Source: Pseudomonas lactis
GTDB taxonomy: Bacteria; Pseudomonadota; Gammaproteobacteria; Pseudomonadales; Pseudomonadaceae
Direction: 5' to 3'
DNA: 64,000 nt
NCBI RefSeq assembly: GCF_001439845.1
Contig: NZ_JYLO01000003.1
Span: 62,001-126,000 of the forward strand
The position numbers and the translations under genes are program-made. Shown here in pieces: positions 39,498 through 47,452 of this stretch; position 1 is the first letter of the stretch, and the number at the start of each line of letters is the position of its first letter. The notes beneath the pieces are model-generated. The model was not told where the DNA came from and ran no database searches. It worked only from the letters and a program-made list of their open reading frames with translations.

Positions 39498-42008
39498 ATG
39501 CTTATCTGGTTATTGGTGGGTATCGCAGCAGCGATTGCCCTGGCTTACCGACAAGCCGCCGCCGCCCTGTGGCTAAGCGCCGGCATCGTCTGGCTGGCGG
39601 TTGGTTACCTGTTCAACGCGGTGGCCGGCCTGGGCCTTACTGTCGCGGCTTTGCTGGTGGTGCTGCCCGCCTTGGTGCTGGCAATCAAACCCCTGCGCCG
39701 CAAGCTGCTGACCACCAGGGCCTTGGGCCTGTTTCGTACAATCATGCCGGCGATGTCCGATACCGAGCGTGCGGCCATCGAGTCCGGCACGGTGTGGTGG
39801 GATGCCGAGCTGTTCAGCGGCAAACCCAACTGGCAGCGTCTGCTGCAAGCCGCGCCGGCCAGCCTGAGCCCCGAGGAGCAAGCCTTCCTCGACAACGAAG
39901 TCGAAACCCTGTGCGACATCGCCAACGACTGGGAAACCACGCAGGTCTGGCAGGACATGTCCCCCGAGGGCTGGCAGTACACCAAGGATGCCGGGTTCCT
40001 CGGCATGATCATTCCCAAGCAGTACGGCGGCAAAGGCTTCTCCCACTACGCCCATTCCCAAGTGGTGATGAAGCTGTCGACACGCTGCTCGGCGGCAGCG
40101 ATTTCGGTGATGGTCCCCAACTCCCTGGGCCCGGCCGAGCTGTTGCTGCATTACGGCACCGACGCCCAGCGCAACTACTACCTGCCGCGCCTGGCACGCG
40201 GTGACGACATCCCCTGTTTCGCCTTGACCAGCCCGTATGCCGGCTCCGATGCCGGCGCGATCCCTGACCTGGGCATTGTCTGCAAAGGTATGCATGAGGG
40301 CGAGGAAGTACTGGGTTTCAAAGTGACCTGGGACAAGCGTTACATCACCCTCGGCCCGATTGCCACGGTGCTGGGCCTGGCGTTCCGCGCCGAAGACCCG
40401 CAGGGCTTGCTTGGCGCGCCAGGTTCCCTGGGCATTACCTGTGCGTTGATCCCCACCTCTCATCCGGGCGTAAACAGCGGCCGGCGTCATTGGCCGTTGA
40501 ATGCGGTCTTCCAGAACGGCCCAACCACCGGCAAGGATGTGTTCATTCCCTTGGAGTGGGTGATCGGTGGTCGCGAACAAATAGGTAACGGCTGGCGCAT
40601 GTTGATGGAATGCCTGGCGGCAGGTCGGGCGATTTCCCTGCCTTCGGCCAACGTCGGCCTGGGCAAAGTGGCGGTGCGCGGCACCACCGCCTATGCGGCG
40701 ATGCGCAAGCAATTCGGCCTGCCCATCGGCAAGTTCGAAGGTGTGCAGGCGCCATTGGCGCGCATGGCCGGGCATCTGTATGCCTGCGATGCGGTGCGCA
40801 AGGTGTCGGTGGCGTCCCTGGACGCCGGCGAGAAACCGTCGGTGATCTCGGCCATCGCCAAGTACCACGTCACCGAGCGTGCGCGCATCATCGTCAACGA
40901 TGGCATGGACATCGTCGCCGGCAAAGGCATCTGCATGGGCCCCAATAACTTCCTCGCCCGTGCCTACCAGCAAAGCCCCATCGCCATTACGGTAGAGGGC
41001 GCGAACATCATGACCCGCTGCCTGATCATCTTTGGCCAGGGCCTGATTCGTTGCCATCCCTACGTGTTCCGCGAGATGGAAGCGGCGCACAACCCCGACC
41101 GGCGCAAGGCTCTGGAAGACTTCGACAGCGCGATGTTCGGCCATGTGAGTTTTGTCGTGGCCAACGCCGTACGCGCAGCGGTGCATGCTCTGACCGGCGG
41201 GCGCCTGATTTCGGCGCCGGCCAAGACCGACCCGGCGCTGGCGGCCTACTACCGCCAGGCCAATCGGCTGTCGGTGGTGCTGGCGCTGATCTCGGATATT
41301 TCCATGGGCGTGCTGGGCGGCGCCCTCAAGCGCAAGGAAAGTATCACCGGGCGCCTGGGGGATATCCTGTCGCAGCTGTACATCCTGTCTTGCGTGCTCA
41401 AGCGCTTCGAGGATGACGGCAGGCCCCAGGCGGACTTGCCGCTGGTGCACTGGGCGGCCCAGGACGCGTTGCTGCGCGCCCATGAAGCCTTGGCCGAAGT
41501 GCTCGACAACTACCCCTCAAAACCCGCTGCGGCGGTGGTGCGCACCTTGAGTTTTCCGTTTGGCATCCCGCTGCGCAAACCATCGGACCGTCTGTTGGCG
41601 CAGGTGGCGCAGGTGGTGCAGACCCCTGGCGAGACCCGCGACCGGTTGCTGGCCAATTCCTACATCCCGCGTCCGGAAATCGACAAGCTGGCGTATGGCG
41701 AACTGGGGTTCCGTTTGTTGCCCCAAGTGGAGTTGATCGAGGCGCGGCTCAAACCCGCCATCAAGCAAGATTTGCTCGGCCCGCTGCCGATCTCTGCCAC
41801 GGCCTTCACCGACTGGCGCGTCAAGGCGCGGGCGCTGGACTTGATCAGCGACGACGAAGACGCCTTGCTGGCGCGCTATGTGGAATACGCCGACCACGGT
41901 ATCCAGGTGGATGACTTTCCCCAGGACTTTGGTTTGCTGGAGGCTCTGCAGCAGCGTAAGCAGGCACTCGAGCCGGTGGCCAAACGGCGCAGCGTCCCGG
42001 TCAATTAA
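39498..42008 (+). CDS. fadE: FadE-type acyl-CoA dehydrogenase
   Basis: 836 aa, similar in size to E. coli FadE (about 814). It carries out the first beta-oxidation step, acyl-CoA to trans-2-enoyl-CoA, passing electrons to the respiratory chain. An N-terminal membrane segment (residues 1-65) precedes the dehydrogenase core, with CFALTSPYAGSDAGAIPD and ITVEGANIMTRCLIIFGQG. The ATG at 39498 is supported by AGAGGT; the earlier start is in non-coding-like sequence. It begins a cluster of fadE, fabG, maoC, thiolase and fadD. Confidence 0.93.
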   Translation: MLIWLLVGIAAAIALAYRQAAAALWLSAGIVWLAVGYLFNAVAGLGLTVAALLVVLPALVLAIKPLRRKLLTTRALGLFRTIMPAMSDTERAAIESGTVWWDAELFSGKPNWQRLLQAAPASLSPEEQAFLDNEVETLCDIANDWETTQVWQDMSPEGWQYTKDAGFLGMIIPKQYGGKGFSHYAHSQVVMKLSTRCSAAAISVMVPNSLGPAELLLHYGTDAQRNYYLPRLARGDDIPCFALTSPYAGSDAGAIPDLGIVCKGMHEGEEVLGFKVTWDKRYITLGPIATVLGLAFRAEDPQGLLGAPGSLGITCALIPTSHPGVNSGRRHWPLNAVFQNGPTTGKDVFIPLEWVIGGREQIGNGWRMLMECLAAGRAISLPSANVGLGKVAVRGTTAYAAMRKQFGLPIGKFEGVQAPLARMAGHLYACDAVRKVSVASLDAGEKPSVISAIAKYHVTERARIIVNDGMDIVAGKGICMGPNNFLARAYQQSPIAITVEGANIMTRCLIIFGQGLIRCHPYVFREMEAAHNPDRRKALEDFDSAMFGHVSFVVANAVRAAVHALTGGRLISAPAKTDPALAAYYRQANRLSVVLALISDISMGVLGGALKRKESITGRLGDILSQLYILSCVLKRFEDDGRPQADLPLVHWAAQDALLRAHEALAEVLDNYPSKPAAAVVRTLSFPFGIPLRKPSDRLLAQVAQVVQTPGETRDRLLANSYIPRPEIDKLAYGELGFRLLPQVELIEARLKPAIKQDLLGPLPISATAFTDWRVKARALDLISDDEDALLARYVEYADHGIQVDDFPQDFGLLEALQQRKQALEPVAKRRSVPVN

Positions 42009-42026
42009 GAGAAAACCCGGTCCACC

Positions 42027-42113
42027 TGTGGGAGCTGGCTTGCCTGCGATGGCATCACCTCGGTTTGACTGACACACCGAGTCGTCTGCATCGCAGGCAA
42101 GCCAGCTCCCACA
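42027..42113. repeat. REP doublet (REPIN)
   Basis: TGTGGGAGCTGGCTTGCCTGCGATG and its inverse copy flank about 37 bp containing ACACACCGAGTCG. It lies between fadE and fabG. Confidence 0.9.
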
Positions 42114-42161
42114 TTCGATCGGGTTTACAAGGCACGTATGTGTTGTGAGTGAGTGCTTACC

Positions 42162-43505
42162 ATGAGTGACAGCTACCTTTCGTTCGTCAATTCCCCCTGG
42201 GGCCGGCGCCTGGCCCAGGCCGTTGGCTTGCCGCAACCCTTGGCGCTGCAACGGCATCGCAGCGGCCAGGCCGGCCTGGCTAACCCTGTGATCATCGCCG
42301 GGGCAGGGCGCCTGCTGGCTTCGGTGCAGCGCATCTTCAGCGCCACCGACACCGTCGCCGCGACCCCGGCGACGCTCAAGGCACCGTCCACGGTCAAGGT
42401 GCAAGGCGCGGTGTTCGACGCCAGCGGCGTGACCGACCTGCAACAGTTGGACGAGCTCTACCTGTTCTTTCACAGCAATGCCAAGCGCCTCGGCCAGCAT
42501 GGCCGGGTGGTGGTGCTCGGCACCGCGCCCGAACATTGCCACGACTTGCCCCAGGCCATCGCCCAACGCGCTCTTGAAGGCTTGGTGCGTTCGTTGGCCA
42601 AGGAGCTGCGCCGCGCGATCACCGTGCAATTGCTGTACGTGGCGCCGGGTGCGGAAGACGCGCTGGACAGTAGCCTGGGGTTTTTCCTGTCGCGCCGTTC
42701 CGCCTATGTCTCGGGGCAGGTGGTGCGCCTGGAAAAACCGGTCGATGGCCATGCCGCCATCAACTGGGACAAACCCTTTGCCGGCAAACGTGCCCTGGTC
42801 ACCGGCGCCTCCCGTGGCATAGGCCTGGCGATTGCCCAGGTGCTGGCGCGCGACGGTGCCCATGTGGTGTGCGTGGACGTGCCCCAGGCGCAGCAAGCCC
42901 TGCAGCAGGCGGCGACCAGCGTGGGCGGTTCGGCGCTGCCCCTGGATATCACCGCCGCTGACACCGCCGCGCTGTTGCAAACCCATGTCAGCCAATATGG
43001 CGCTTTTGATGTGGTGGTGCACAACGCCGGGATCACCCGCGACAAGACCATCGCCAAAATGACCGAGGTCGCCTGGCGCAGTGTCCTGGCGGTCAATCTC
43101 GAAGCACCGTTGCAGCTCAGTGAGGCCCTCCTCGACAGCCAGGGCTTGAACCCCGGCGGGCGCATTGTGTGCGTGTCGTCGATTTCCGGCATAGCCGGCA
43201 ACCTGGGGCAGAGCAACTACGCCACGTCCAAGGCCGGGGTGATCGGCCTGGTACAGGGCCTGGCACCGCGTGCGGCAGCCCGGCAGGTCACGGTTAACGC
43301 GGTGGCGCCCGGCTTTATCGAAACCCAGATGACCGCCAAGATCCCGCTGATGATCCGCGAGGCAGGGCGGCGCATGAATTCGTTGTCCCAGGGCGGGCAA
43401 CCCATCGACGTGGCCGAGACCATTGCCTGGCTGGCCCATCCGGCGTCGGGCGGGGTTAATGGCCAGGTGGTGCGGGTGTGCGGCCAAAGCCTGTTGGGAG
43501 CCTGA
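42162..43505 (+). CDS. High-molecular-weight 3-oxoacyl reductase (FabG4-type)
   Basis: 447-aa SDR with an N-terminal flavodoxin-like extension of about 200 residues before the catalytic domain. The domain has GASRGIGLAIA, HNAGITRDKTIAKM, SSISGIAGNLGQSNYATSKAG. This two-domain shape is that of FabG4/HMW FabG, which acts on (R)-3-hydroxyacyl/3-oxoacyl-CoA with NAD(H). The ATG at 42162 is chosen; the frame opens at a GTG 9 bp earlier. It is followed 3 bp later by the MaoC gene. Its likely role here is oxidation of 3-hydroxyacyl-CoA in place of FadB. Confidence 0.85.
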   Translation: MSDSYLSFVNSPWGRRLAQAVGLPQPLALQRHRSGQAGLANPVIIAGAGRLLASVQRIFSATDTVAATPATLKAPSTVKVQGAVFDASGVTDLQQLDELYLFFHSNAKRLGQHGRVVVLGTAPEHCHDLPQAIAQRALEGLVRSLAKELRRAITVQLLYVAPGAEDALDSSLGFFLSRRSAYVSGQVVRLEKPVDGHAAINWDKPFAGKRALVTGASRGIGLAIAQVLARDGAHVVCVDVPQAQQALQQAATSVGGSALPLDITAADTAALLQTHVSQYGAFDVVVHNAGITRDKTIAKMTEVAWRSVLAVNLEAPLQLSEALLDSQGLNPGGRIVCVSSISGIAGNLGQSNYATSKAGVIGLVQGLAPRAAARQVTVNAVAPGFIETQMTAKIPLMIREAGRRMNSLSQGGQPIDVAETIAWLAHPASGGVNGQVVRVCGQSLLGA

Positions 43506-43508
43506 CCG

Positions 43509-44399
43509 ATGGACTACGTGACACAGATTATCGACCCACCGCCGTCGCGCACGCAGTTGTTGTTCGACGGCCTGCGCGCCTTGCGCAAACCCAAGCCCGA
43601 CGGTGCGCCGCCATTGCCCACAGCGCGCCTGGTGCGCAGCGCGGTGGAACTTTCGCCGCCCGGTATCGCCGCATACGCACGGGCGTGTGGCTTTCGTCGC
43701 GAACAGGGCGTGCCATTGTCCTATCCCCATGTGCTGGCGTTCCCCCTGCACCTCATGCTGCTGACCCGGCCGAGCTTCCCTTACCCGGCCAGTGGCATGG
43801 TGCACCTGGCCAATCGCATTCGTCAGCACCAGCGCATGCACGAGGGCCAGGCGCTGCGCCTGGAGGTGTATTGCGAGCGCTGGGTGGCCCATCCGAAGGG
43901 GCAGGCGCTGAGCATCGCCACCCGCGCCTACAGCAGGGAAACCCTGGTGTGGGAAAGCGACAGCCTGTATTTGCGCCGTGATGTCAGCAACCCGGTGGGT
44001 GAACCCTGGAGCGACCCGCTGCCGTTGCAGGAACACGACCTGTTACGCACCCAACGCTGGGTGCTGCCCGCCGACCTGGGGCGACGCTTTGCCAAGGTCT
44101 CGGGGGATTTCAACCCCATTCACACCTCAATCATCGGTGCCAAACTCTTCGGCTTTCGTCGCGCCATCGCTCATGGCATGTGGACCCTGGGCCGCGCATT
44201 GGCAGCGCAACAGCCACCCGGCGGGCTGGACCAGGCCGAGGCCCATTGCGACTTCAAATTGCCGATCTTCCTGCCCGGCCAGGTTGCCCTATGGGGCCAC
44301 CCCGTGAGCGGCCCACGGCGCGAGTTCGAAGTGCGCAATTTCGCCGGGGACAAGCCCCATATGCGCGGGCTATTCATTTGCAAAGAGAGCCAGCAATGA
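43509..44399 (+). CDS. MaoC-like (R)-specific enoyl-CoA hydratase
   Basis: 296-aa hot-dog fold protein. The C-terminal hydratase motif FAKVSGDFNPIHTSIIGAKLFGF...IAHGMW carries the Asp and His of R-hydratases. The N-terminal half is a second, catalytically poor hot-dog domain, as in HtdX-type enzymes. It would hydrate trans-2-enoyl-CoA to (R)-3-hydroxyacyl-CoA, the substrate of the preceding reductase. Its stop overlaps the thiolase start (ATGA). Confidence 0.87.
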   Translation: MDYVTQIIDPPPSRTQLLFDGLRALRKPKPDGAPPLPTARLVRSAVELSPPGIAAYARACGFRREQGVPLSYPHVLAFPLHLMLLTRPSFPYPASGMVHLANRIRQHQRMHEGQALRLEVYCERWVAHPKGQALSIATRAYSRETLVWESDSLYLRRDVSNPVGEPWSDPLPLQEHDLLRTQRWVLPADLGRRFAKVSGDFNPIHTSIIGAKLFGFRRAIAHGMWTLGRALAAQQPPGGLDQAEAHCDFKLPIFLPGQVALWGHPVSGPRREFEVRNFAGDKPHMRGLFICKESQQ

Positions 44400-45694
44400 G
44401 TGACTACAGTTTTACCCCAGCCCCGACCCGCCGCGTGGCGATTATCGGCGGCAACCGTATTCCATTTGCGCGCTCCAACACGGTGTATGCCCACGACAGT
44501 AACCAGGACCTGTTGGTCGCCGCCCTGCAAGGGTTGGTGGAGCGCTACAACCTGCACGGCCAACGCCTGGGCGAGTTTGCCGCCGGGGCGGTGATCAAGC
44601 ACTCGCGGGATTTCAACCTGGCTCGCGAGGCGCTGTTGTCCACCACGTTGTCCCCGCAAACCCCTGCCTATGATGTGCAACAAGCCTGTGGCACCGGGCT
44701 TGAAGCTGCGTTGCTGGTGGCGAATAAAATTGCCCTAGGCCAGATTGAAGTGGGCATCGCCGGTGGCGCCGACACCACGTCCGACGCGCCCATTGGCATC
44801 AACGAATCCTTGCGCCATACCTTGCTTGCGGCCAATCGCGCCAAAAGCATGGGTGACAAGCTCAAGGCGTTGCTGAAAGTACGCCCATCGATGCTGTTCA
44901 AGCCACTGCTGCCGCGCAATGGCGAGCCGCGCACCGGGCTGTCCATGGGCGAGCACTGCGAAGAAATGGCCAAGCGCTGGCAGATCAAACGCCTGGCCCA
45001 GGACGAACTGACCCTCACCAGCCACCAGCGCCTGGATGCGGCTTATCAACGCGGCTTCTTCGACGACCTGATCAGCCCCTATCGCGGCTTGGCTCGGGAC
45101 AACAACCTGCGCGCCGATATCAGTCTGGAAAAGCTCGCAGGCTTGTCGCCGGCCTTCGACCGCCAGAACGGCACGCTCACCGCTGGCAACTCAACCCCGC
45201 TGACCGATGGCGCCTCGGTAGTGCTGCTCGCCAGTGAAGAATGGGCCGCCGCCAATGGCTGGCCGGTGTTGGCCTACTTGCGCACCGGCGAAACGGCTGC
45301 GGTGAGTTTTGTCGACGGCACCGAGGGCCTGCTGATGGCGCCGGCTTACGCCGTGCCGCGCATGCTTGCGCGTGAAGGCTTGAGTTTTGCCGACTTCGAT
45401 TTCTTCGAGATCCACGAAGCGTTTGCCGCCCAGGTGCTGTGCACGCTCAAGGCGTGGGAAGACCCGCAATATTGCCGCGAACGACTCGGCCTTGATGTCC
45501 CTCTGGGCAGCATCGACCGCGCCAAGATGAACGTCAACGGCGGCTCACTGGGCTGCGGCCATCCCTTTGCGGCCACCGGTGGCCGGCAATTGGCGGCGCT
45601 GGCCAAGGCCATCCACGAACGCGGTGGCGGTCGTGGTCTGATCTCGATCTGTGCGGCAGGTGGGTTGGGCATCACCGCCATCGTCGAAAAGTAG
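44396..45694 (+). CDS. Acetyl-CoA C-acyltransferase (thiolase)
   Basis: 432-aa thiolase of the FadI/FadA2 size class. The nucleophilic Cys lies in YDVQQACGTGLEAA. NxxGGSLGCGHPFAATGGR and HEAFAAQ carry the remaining catalytic residues, and there is a final GLISICAAGG Cys region. It cleaves 3-oxoacyl-CoA to acetyl-CoA and a shortened acyl-CoA. The ATG at 44396 overlaps the MaoC stop by 4 bp; the longer upstream frame is rejected. Confidence 0.93.
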   Translation: MSDYSFTPAPTRRVAIIGGNRIPFARSNTVYAHDSNQDLLVAALQGLVERYNLHGQRLGEFAAGAVIKHSRDFNLAREALLSTTLSPQTPAYDVQQACGTGLEAALLVANKIALGQIEVGIAGGADTTSDAPIGINESLRHTLLAANRAKSMGDKLKALLKVRPSMLFKPLLPRNGEPRTGLSMGEHCEEMAKRWQIKRLAQDELTLTSHQRLDAAYQRGFFDDLISPYRGLARDNNLRADISLEKLAGLSPAFDRQNGTLTAGNSTPLTDGASVVLLASEEWAAANGWPVLAYLRTGETAAVSFVDGTEGLLMAPAYAVPRMLAREGLSFADFDFFEIHEAFAAQVLCTLKAWEDPQYCRERLGLDVPLGSIDRAKMNVNGGSLGCGHPFAATGGRQLAALAKAIHERGGGRGLISICAAGGLGITAIVEK

Positions 45695-45725
45695 CGCTAT
45701 CAAAAACAACAATAAGGACACTGCC

Positions 45726-47429
45726 ATGAACGCTATCAGCCTGGAACACACCGAACGCATCTGGTTGAACACTTACTTGCCAGGCGTGCCAGCGGACATT
45801 GATGCTGGGATCGAGGACTACCCGTCGCTGCGCGAAGTGTTCCTGGAGCACCTGGAAAAATTTCGTGAGCGGGTGGCCTATGTCAGCATCGGCACCGAAA
45901 TGACCTACGCCGATTGGCGCACTCAGGGCATTGCCTTTGCCGCCTGGCTGCAGGACCAGGGCGTGAAGAAGGGCGATCGCGTGGCCCTGATGATGCCCAA
46001 CTGCTTGCAGTACCCGATCTGCCTGCTGGGCACAATCCTGGCCGGGGCGGTGGTGGTCAATGTCAACCCGTTGTACACCGCCCATGAACTCAAGCACCTG
46101 CTCAAGGACAGTGGCGCCGAAACCGTGGTGATCTTCGAAAATTTCGCGCATACCCTGGAAAAAGCCATGGTCGGCAGCAGCGTCAAGCGTGTGGTGGTCG
46201 CGGCCATTGGCGACTTGCTGGGCACCTTCAAGGGCGCGGCAATGAACTTCATCCTGCGCAGCGTGCAGAAGCAGGTACCGGCCTTCAGGCTGCCCGGCGC
46301 GCTGCGCTTCAACCAGGTGCTCAAACAGGGCAGGGCCATGCACCATTTACCGGTCAGCCTGCACCGCGATGAACTGGCCTTCCTGCAATACACCGGTGGC
46401 ACCACCGGCGATGCCAAGGGCGTGATGCTCAGCCACCGCAACATCATTGCCAACCTGCTGCAAGCCAAGGCCTGGGTCGGTGACCAGTTAAACCTGCACA
46501 AGCAGGAAACCAATGTGACCTTGCTGCCGCTGTACCACATCTTTTCCCTGACGGTGAACTGCCTGATGTTCATGTGCCTGGGCGGACGCAATATCCTCAT
46601 CGCCAACCCCCGGGACGTGAAGCGCGTGCAGATGATCCTGCGCAAGGAGCGCTTCAATGGCATTGCCGGGGTGAACACGTTGTTCAACGGCTTGCTGGAA
46701 AACAAGGAGTTCTGTGCACGGGACTTTTCCGACCTGCGCCTGGTGATTGCTGGCGGCATGGCCACCCACACCGCGGTGGCCAAGCGCTGGAAGGAAGTCA
46801 CCGGGCTGCCGATCATCGAAGGCTACGGGCTGACCGAGTGCTCGCCCGTGGTGAGCATCAGCCCCATTGATATTTCACGCATGCGTGAGATGGAATTCAC
46901 CGGCAGCATTGGCGTGCCGTTGCCCTCGACCTGGGTGCGCTTCGTACGCGAAGACGGCGTACTGGCGGACATTGGCGAGCAGGGCGAGTTGCAAGTTCGC
47001 GGCCCGCAAGTGATGCAGGGCTACTGGCAACGGCCAAAAGAAACCGCCGAGGTGCTGGACGCCGAGGGCTGGCTGTCGACCGGGGATATCGGCGTGATGG
47101 ACGCACGTGGGTATATCCGCCTGGTGGATCGAAAGAAGGACATGATTCTGGTCTCGGGTTTCAATGTGTACCCCAATGAAATCGAGGACGTGGTGGCCAT
47201 GCACCCTGGGATTGCCGAAGTGGCGGCCATTGGGGTGGAAGATGCGGTGACTGGGGAGAAGGTCAAGATCATCGTCGTGCGCAAGGACCCGCACCTGACT
47301 CAGGAGCAGATTCTTGCGCACTGCCGGGAGTACCTGACGGGGTACAAGCTGCCTAAATATGTTGAGTTTCGCACCACGGAATTGCCCAAGACCACCGTCG
47401 GTAAAGTGCTACGCAGGGCGTTGCGTTGA
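45726..47429 (+). CDS. fadD: Long-chain fatty-acid-CoA ligase
   Basis: 567-aa adenylate-forming enzyme that activates fatty acids with ATP and CoA at the inner membrane. Motifs: YTGGTTGDAKGVMLSH (P-loop), GYGLTECSPV, TGDIGVMDARGYIRLVDRKKDMI, and C-terminal PKTTVGKVLRRALR with the catalytic Lys. The ATG at 45726 follows ATAAGGACA. It is last in the fadE-to-fadD series and meets the protease gene tail to tail. Confidence 0.93.
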   Translation: MNAISLEHTERIWLNTYLPGVPADIDAGIEDYPSLREVFLEHLEKFRERVAYVSIGTEMTYADWRTQGIAFAAWLQDQGVKKGDRVALMMPNCLQYPICLLGTILAGAVVVNVNPLYTAHELKHLLKDSGAETVVIFENFAHTLEKAMVGSSVKRVVVAAIGDLLGTFKGAAMNFILRSVQKQVPAFRLPGALRFNQVLKQGRAMHHLPVSLHRDELAFLQYTGGTTGDAKGVMLSHRNIIANLLQAKAWVGDQLNLHKQETNVTLLPLYHIFSLTVNCLMFMCLGGRNILIANPRDVKRVQMILRKERFNGIAGVNTLFNGLLENKEFCARDFSDLRLVIAGGMATHTAVAKRWKEVTGLPIIEGYGLTECSPVVSISPIDISRMREMEFTGSIGVPLPSTWVRFVREDGVLADIGEQGELQVRGPQVMQGYWQRPKETAEVLDAEGWLSTGDIGVMDARGYIRLVDRKKDMILVSGFNVYPNEIEDVVAMHPGIAEVAAIGVEDAVTGEKVKIIVVRKDPHLTQEQILAHCREYLTGYKLPKYVEFRTTELPKTTVGKVLRRALR

Positions 47430-47452
47430 GGCTGTTTAGCCTGTGAGCACCC

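Noticed and set aside
39573..44036. Two long minus-strand frames (636 and 839 aa)
   Set aside because: They lie opposite fadE, fabG and maoC, have no recognisable domain, and cross the REPIN.
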